From assembly GCA_000307305.1 (NCBI GenBank), contig DF158882.1, positions 547,956-611,955 of the forward strand: DNA of 64,000 nucleotides, in the 5' to 3' direction. Below are positions 59,996-64,000 of the stretch, piece by piece. The stretch comes from Enterobacteriaceae bacterium B14 (GTDB lineage Bacteria > Pseudomonadota > Gammaproteobacteria > Enterobacterales > Enterobacteriaceae). Each line of letters begins with the position of its first letter. Positions within the stretch are counted from its first letter, which is position 1. A program made the translations under genes and the position numbers. The notes below the pieces were generated by a model. That model was not told where the DNA came from, ran no database searches, and saw nothing but the letters and a program-made list of their open reading frames with translations.

Positions 59996-60340
59996 TTACA
60001 CAGCGGCAATAATTTTGATCTCTACTTTATAACGCGGGTTCATCAGCTTGGCTTGAATAGTACAGCGAACTGGTGCATTACCATCAACAACCCATGCATC
60101 CCATGCGGCATTCATGGCTGCGAAATCGGCTGAATCGGCAAGAAAAATTGTCGCATCTAGGATGCGACTCTTATCTGAGCCCAGTTCACTTAAAATCATA
60201 TCAATAGCAGCTAATGTATCGGCGGTTTGCTCTGTTGCATCGCCATCCAAATTTTCAGGTACGCTGGTGTAATAGATCGTCTCATTATAGATAACGGCAT
60301 CAGACCAACGTTTTTCCGGTTTAATTCTTTCAATGCTCAT
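59996..60340 (-). CDS. yoaB: RidA/YjgF-family protein YoaB
   Basis: 114-residue RidA-family protein; relatives deaminate reactive enamine/imine intermediates, but the YoaB role is not fixed. Sequence SIERIKPEKRWSDAVIYNET, TSVPENLDGDATEQTADTLA and the C-terminal APVRCTIQAKLMNPRYKVEI match E. coli YoaB. The arginine in PVRC is at the family's carboxylate-binding position. AGGAG precedes the ATG. Confidence 0.92.
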   Translation of the reverse strand: MSIERIKPEKRWSDAVIYNETIYYTSVPENLDGDATEQTADTLAAIDMILSELGSDKSRILDATIFLADSADFAAMNAAWDAWVVDGNAPVRCTIQAKLMNPRYKVEIKIIAAV

Positions 60341-60431
60341 ACTTCTACTCCTGTTGATATATTTTTCATATTAATGAAAGAGTACCACAGCAACAGTGTT
60401 CGTACTTTAAGATTGCACACTGCCTAAGAGA

Positions 60432-61088
60432 TTAATGAATCTTTATTTTGAGTATGCCATTTACTGACATCAAGGAGGCACAGATCTCATCTGCATGTTG
60501 TTTTGGTGAGAGTGTTATGCCTAGCGTCAATTCACACTGTTTTCCGGCTTCATCTTTCTGGGACACGGAAAGTTGGGTAGGGCGGATACGCATTTTCTGT
60601 AGTGCGACAAGTACAAGAGGGACGCTTTCCGGTATGAGATGTGCAGTGAGAATATGGTGATGACCGATCAGTCTATTACTCAGTTGACGAAACACTTCCA
60701 ACACAATCAGTGTCATCAGTGTGCCGTAGATACCAATCTGATACATGCCGCTGCCTATGACCAAACCGATAGCCGCTGTTACCCATAATCCCGCTGCCGT
60801 TGTTAGGCCTTTAACCACCTGCTTCTGAATAATAATGGTACCAGCCCCTAAAAAGCCCATTCCGCTGACAACCTGTGCGGCGATACGGCTAGGGTCGAGG
60901 CCGACATGCTCAATATTGAGTATGTCATCAAAGCCATATTTGGAGACAATCATAAACATTGCACTCCCCATACCCACTAATATGTGGGTACGTAGCCCCG
61001 CCTCTTTCGCACGTAGTTGACGTTCAAGCCCAATGAGTCCGCTTAAAGCACCTGCAAGGGCAATGCGAATGAGTAAATCTGTCAGCAT
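60432..61088 (-). CDS. MgtC/SapB family membrane protein
   Basis: 218-residue protein with an N-terminal MgtC-type membrane domain of about five helices ([25 protein letters not shown], partial; [38 protein letters not shown]) and a C-terminal ACT-like cytoplasmic domain (about 145-218). MgtC itself supports growth at low magnesium and in macrophages, but most SapB-type relatives are uncharacterised. In E. coli nothing of this kind lies between yoaB and yoaA. GGAG precedes the ATG at a long distance. Confidence 0.87.
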   Translation of the reverse strand: MLTDLLIRIALAGALSGLIGLERQLRAKEAGLRTHILVGMGSAMFMIVSKYGFDDILNIEHVGLDPSRIAAQVVSGMGFLGAGTIIIQKQVVKGLTTAAGLWVTAAIGLVIGSGMYQIGIYGTLMTLIVLEVFRQLSNRLIGHHHILTAHLIPESVPLVLVALQKMRIRPTQLSVSQKDEAGKQCELTLGITLSPKQHADEICASLMSVNGILKIKIH

Positions 61089-61296
61089 AAAATAGCAACT
61101 CCAACTCTTTATTCATGTATTACTGTGTTGATGAACCAAACTAACCTAGGATATAAGTTAGCAGCCTATTCAAATGATTGAGGGTAAAAAAGGGCGATTT
61201 CTCTCATTGTTACATTTCGCCGCTTCATAATAAGTCATGGTAGCGAAGCGTGAGGATAGGCATAATTAGCCGCTGTTTCCGCCAGAGAGATATCGA

Positions 61297-63222
61297 GTGA
61301 TAGACGATTTTGCAGAAGATGGCGCATTAGCCAAAGCGATCAAAGGGTTTAAACCACGTGAAGCGCAGCGCCAAATGGCGCATGCGGTCACGAAAGCTAT
61401 TGAGCTAAAAAAAGAGCTAGTGGTTGAAGCGGGAACGGGAACGGGTAAAACCTATGCCTATTTGGTCCCTGCTTTGCGTGCCGGAAAAACGGTTATCGTC
61501 TCTACTGGTTCGAAGGCGCTGCAAGATCAGCTTTATAGCCGTGACCTGCCTACCGTCGTCGATGCTCTTAAGTATAAAGGCAAACTGGCTCTCTTGAAGG
61601 GCCGCTCGAATTATCTTTGTTTAGAGCGGCTTGAGCAGCAGTCGATGGCAGGGGGCGACCTCTCCAATGAACTTCTATCAGACTTGGTGCATCTCCGCTC
61701 TTGGTCTTCAGTGACTGAAGACGGCGATACAAGCGCTTGTATTCAGGTAACAGAAGACAGCTTCGTCTGGCCATTGGTCACCAGCACCAACGATAACTGT
61801 TTAGGCAGCGATTGCCCGCGCTATAAAGAGTGCTTCGTGGTGAAAGCGAGAAAAAAGGCGATGGATGCCGATATTATTGTCGTCAACCACCACCTTTTTT
61901 TGGCGGATATCGTTGTCAAAGAGAGTGGTTTTGCAGAGCTTATCCCCGAAGCTGATGTGATGATTTTCGATGAAGCACACCAGTTACCTGATATTGCCAG
62001 CCAATATTTTGGCCAGCAGCTCAGTAGCCGACAGCTCATGGACTTGTCCAAAGATATTATTATTGCCTACCGAACAGAAGTCCGAGATTCACAGCAGTTA
62101 CAAAAGAGCGCAGACCGTCTGGCACAAGCAACACAAGATTTTCGCTTAATGCTAGGGGATCCGGGTTTTCGCGGTAACTTGCGGGATGTTATTCAACAAA
62201 ACGATGTCCAGCGCGCGCTGTTGATGTTAGATGATGCATTAGAGCTATGTTATGACGTGGCAAAAATGTCGTTGGGGCGCTCTGCGCTTCTCGATGCTGC
62301 TTTCGAGCGAGCGACGGTATTCCGCAACCGCCTAAAACGGCTGAAAGATGTCACTATCCCAGGCTACAGTTACTGGTATGAATGTAGCGCTCGCCACTTT
62401 GTTTTAGCGCTAACACCACTTTCGGTAACGGAAAAATTCAGTGAGCTAATGAGGGAAAAACCGGGAAGCTGGATTTTTACCTCTGCAACGTTATCCGTTA
62501 ACGATAAGTTGGAACATTTCACCCAGAGACTCGGTTTGATGCAGGCCGACTCTCTGCTGCTGGATAGTCCTTTTGACTATGCGAATCAGGCTCTGCTCTG
62601 TGTACCTCGGGATCTTCCCTCACCCAATCAACCCGGTTCTGCGAAACAGCTAGCGGCGATGCTAACGCCACTCATCAGAGCGAATGGTGGGCGCTGTTTC
62701 TTCCTCTGTACCTCACACCATATGATGCGTGAGCTCGCCGCTGAGTTTCGCGCGAGCCTGACGCTACCAGTGATGGTCCAAGGGGAAACGAGTAAGGGCA
62801 GGTTGATCTCAGAATTTGTGGCGGCAGGAAATGCATTGCTTGTTGCCACCAACAGCTTCTGGGAAGGGGTTGATGTCAGAGGCGATACGCTGTCATGCGT
62901 GATTATCGACAAACTGCCTTTCACTTCCCCCGATGACCCATTGCTGAAAGCAAGGGTGGAAGATTGCCGAGTGCGCGGTGGTGATCCGTTTAATGATGTT
63001 CAGCTTCCTGAGGCTGTTATCGCGTTAAAGCAAGGCGTCGGGCGGTTAATCCGTGATGTTGATGACCGAGGTGTTTTGATTATCTGTGATAATCGTTTAG
63101 TCATGCGCCCGTATGGCGCGGTATTTCTCAATAGTTTGCCTCCGTCTCCTAGAACAAGGGATTTACAGCGAGCCATTGAATTCCTTCAAAAGGGCGCTTC
63201 CGTGTCTAGGGATGAGCTGTAA
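61297..63222 (+). CDS. yoaA: DinG/XPD-family iron-sulfur DNA helicase YoaA
   Basis: Superfamily 2 helicase linked in E. coli to DNA repair and tolerance of replication-blocking agents. 641 residues from a GTG at 61297. Walker A AGTGTGKT at 45-52. Four cysteines for a 4Fe-4S cluster at 108, 168, 173 and 179 (SNYLCLER, NDNCLGSDC, KECF). The DEAH box is at 225-228, and motif VI is in ALKQGVGRLIRDVDDRGV. No LexA box is visible upstream. Confidence 0.95.
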   Translation: MIDDFAEDGALAKAIKGFKPREAQRQMAHAVTKAIELKKELVVEAGTGTGKTYAYLVPALRAGKTVIVSTGSKALQDQLYSRDLPTVVDALKYKGKLALLKGRSNYLCLERLEQQSMAGGDLSNELLSDLVHLRSWSSVTEDGDTSACIQVTEDSFVWPLVTSTNDNCLGSDCPRYKECFVVKARKKAMDADIIVVNHHLFLADIVVKESGFAELIPEADVMIFDEAHQLPDIASQYFGQQLSSRQLMDLSKDIIIAYRTEVRDSQQLQKSADRLAQATQDFRLMLGDPGFRGNLRDVIQQNDVQRALLMLDDALELCYDVAKMSLGRSALLDAAFERATVFRNRLKRLKDVTIPGYSYWYECSARHFVLALTPLSVTEKFSELMREKPGSWIFTSATLSVNDKLEHFTQRLGLMQADSLLLDSPFDYANQALLCVPRDLPSPNQPGSAKQLAAMLTPLIRANGGRCFFLCTSHHMMRELAAEFRASLTLPVMVQGETSKGRLISEFVAAGNALLVATNSFWEGVDVRGDTLSCVIIDKLPFTSPDDPLLKARVEDCRVRGGDPFNDVQLPEAVIALKQGVGRLIRDVDDRGVLIICDNRLVMRPYGAVFLNSLPPSPRTRDLQRAIEFLQKGASVSRDEL

Positions 63223-63282
63223 TAATAGGCTCTAACTGAACCAAGCTGGTTCTCAAGCTTTTAACTTATCTGAGGTGGCGCT

Positions 63283-63981
63283 ATGTCAACGCGGATTTTA
63301 GCAATCGACACGGCGACAGAAGCCTGTTCCGTTGCTTTATGGAATGATGGCGAGATCAATGCGTTATACGAAATTTGTCCTCGCGATCACACAAAACTTA
63401 TTTTGCCGATGGTGCAGAAAGTATTAACTGAAAGCGGTGTCGGACTTACCTCCCTTGATGCTTTAGCATTCGGACGTGGGCCGGGAAGTTTTACTGGTGT
63501 TCGCATTGGTATCGGTGTTGCACAAGGCTTAGCATTAGGCGCTAATCTGCCAATGATCCCCGTATCTACACTAAAGACTATGGCTCAAGGAGCATGGCGA
63601 GTTAACGCTTGTTCACAGGTTTTAGCCGCTATCGACGCGCGCATGGGTGAAGTTTACTGGGGGGCGTTTATTCGACGTGAAAACGGTGAGTGGGATGGCG
63701 TCGGTATTGAAGCGGTCTTGTCGCCAGATGCAGCGGCTGAACGTCTTGCAAGTGTCACAGGCCAATGGGCAACCGCCGGAACAGGGTGGGAGACATATCC
63801 AGATTTAGCCGCACAGAGCAAGGTTACTACATCAAACAGCACTATACTTTTACCCGATGCACAGGACATGCTGCCTCTTGCTCTTCATGCATGGGCGCAG
63901 GGTGAAACTGTATCAGTCGAATTAGCAGAACCGATATATTTACGTAATGAAGTGACATGGAAAAAGCTGCCGGGGCGTTGA
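63283..63981 (+). CDS. tsaB: tRNA threonylcarbamoyladenosine biosynthesis protein TsaB
   Basis: Non-catalytic partner of TsaD in the t6A modification of tRNA position 37. 232 residues, complete in the window. ASKHA-fold opening [17 protein letters not shown], the block [21 protein letters not shown], and [12 protein letters not shown] match E. coli TsaB. GAGGTGG lies before the ATG. Adjacent to yoaA in the same direction, as in E. coli. Confidence 0.95.
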   Translation: MSTRILAIDTATEACSVALWNDGEINALYEICPRDHTKLILPMVQKVLTESGVGLTSLDALAFGRGPGSFTGVRIGIGVAQGLALGANLPMIPVSTLKTMAQGAWRVNACSQVLAAIDARMGEVYWGAFIRRENGEWDGVGIEAVLSPDAAAERLASVTGQWATAGTGWETYPDLAAQSKVTTSNSTILLPDAQDMLPLALHAWAQGETVSVELAEPIYLRNEVTWKKLPGR

Positions 63982-64000
63982 TAATTAGCACTTTTATCAT

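Overview
The window is a typical enterobacterial chromosome segment with moderate G+C, dense genes and short spacers. Almost every backbone protein is close to full length against its Escherichia coli counterpart as I remember it. Gene order also follows E. coli in three blocks: hemA-prfA-prmC-sirB2-sirB1-kdsA; yceB-mdtH-rimJ-mviM-murJ; and a long run argS-yecM-cutC-cmoB-cmoA-yecN-yecE-aspS-nudB-yebC-ruvC-ruvA-ruvB-znuBCA-mepM-lpxM-pykA-hexR-zwf-eda. The differences (zwf-pgl-eda without edd, no yceH, no grxB beside mdtH, extra tRNA-Ser tail repeats) point to a member of Enterobacterales outside the E. coli/Salmonella group. Budviciaceae (Budvicia, Pragia, Leminorella) is my guess, at low confidence.

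Layout: 1-7.7 kb holds a lolB fragment, haem and translation-termination genes (hemA, prfA, prmC), sirB2/sirB1, kdsA and a convergent dauA transporter. 7.9-8.5 kb holds a tRNA-Ser(GGA) with a strong promoter, followed by a 166-bp tandem repeat in which the tRNA 3' end and its terminator are copied. 8.5-16.7 kb is an AT-rich accessory stretch: a long leader region, wza-wzb-wzc (capsule/exopolysaccharide export and tyrosine phosphorelay) without any polysaccharide synthesis genes, a membrane diguanylate cyclase, and a lone ynjB-like binding protein. 17-24.4 kb holds ycdX-ycdY, yceB, a DUF2809 gene, mdtH, rimJ, mviM and murJ. 24.4-44.4 kb is the conserved argS to lpxM backbone, with a LexA box before ruvAB and a Zur box between znuC and znuA.

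44.4-52.7 kb is an insertion between lpxM and pykA, which are neighbours in E. coli. It holds seven genes in one direction plus a PTS-type regulator: a free-standing PRD protein, a glycine-rich SFCGS protein, a DUF4312 protein, two membrane proteins (DUF4311, DUF4310), an amidohydrolase, a DgaE-type PLP ammonia-lyase and a DgaF-type KDPG aldolase. The enzymes suggest breakdown of an N-substituted amino-sugar acid to pyruvate and glyceraldehyde 3-phosphate. The five small genes look like an uncharacterised uptake system, possibly PTS-like. This is the best candidate for an undescribed system here.

52.7-64 kb returns to central carbon metabolism (pykA, hexR, zwf, pgl, eda, with a clear HexR operator before zwf), then mdtJI, yoaB, an MgtC-family gene, yoaA and tsaB.
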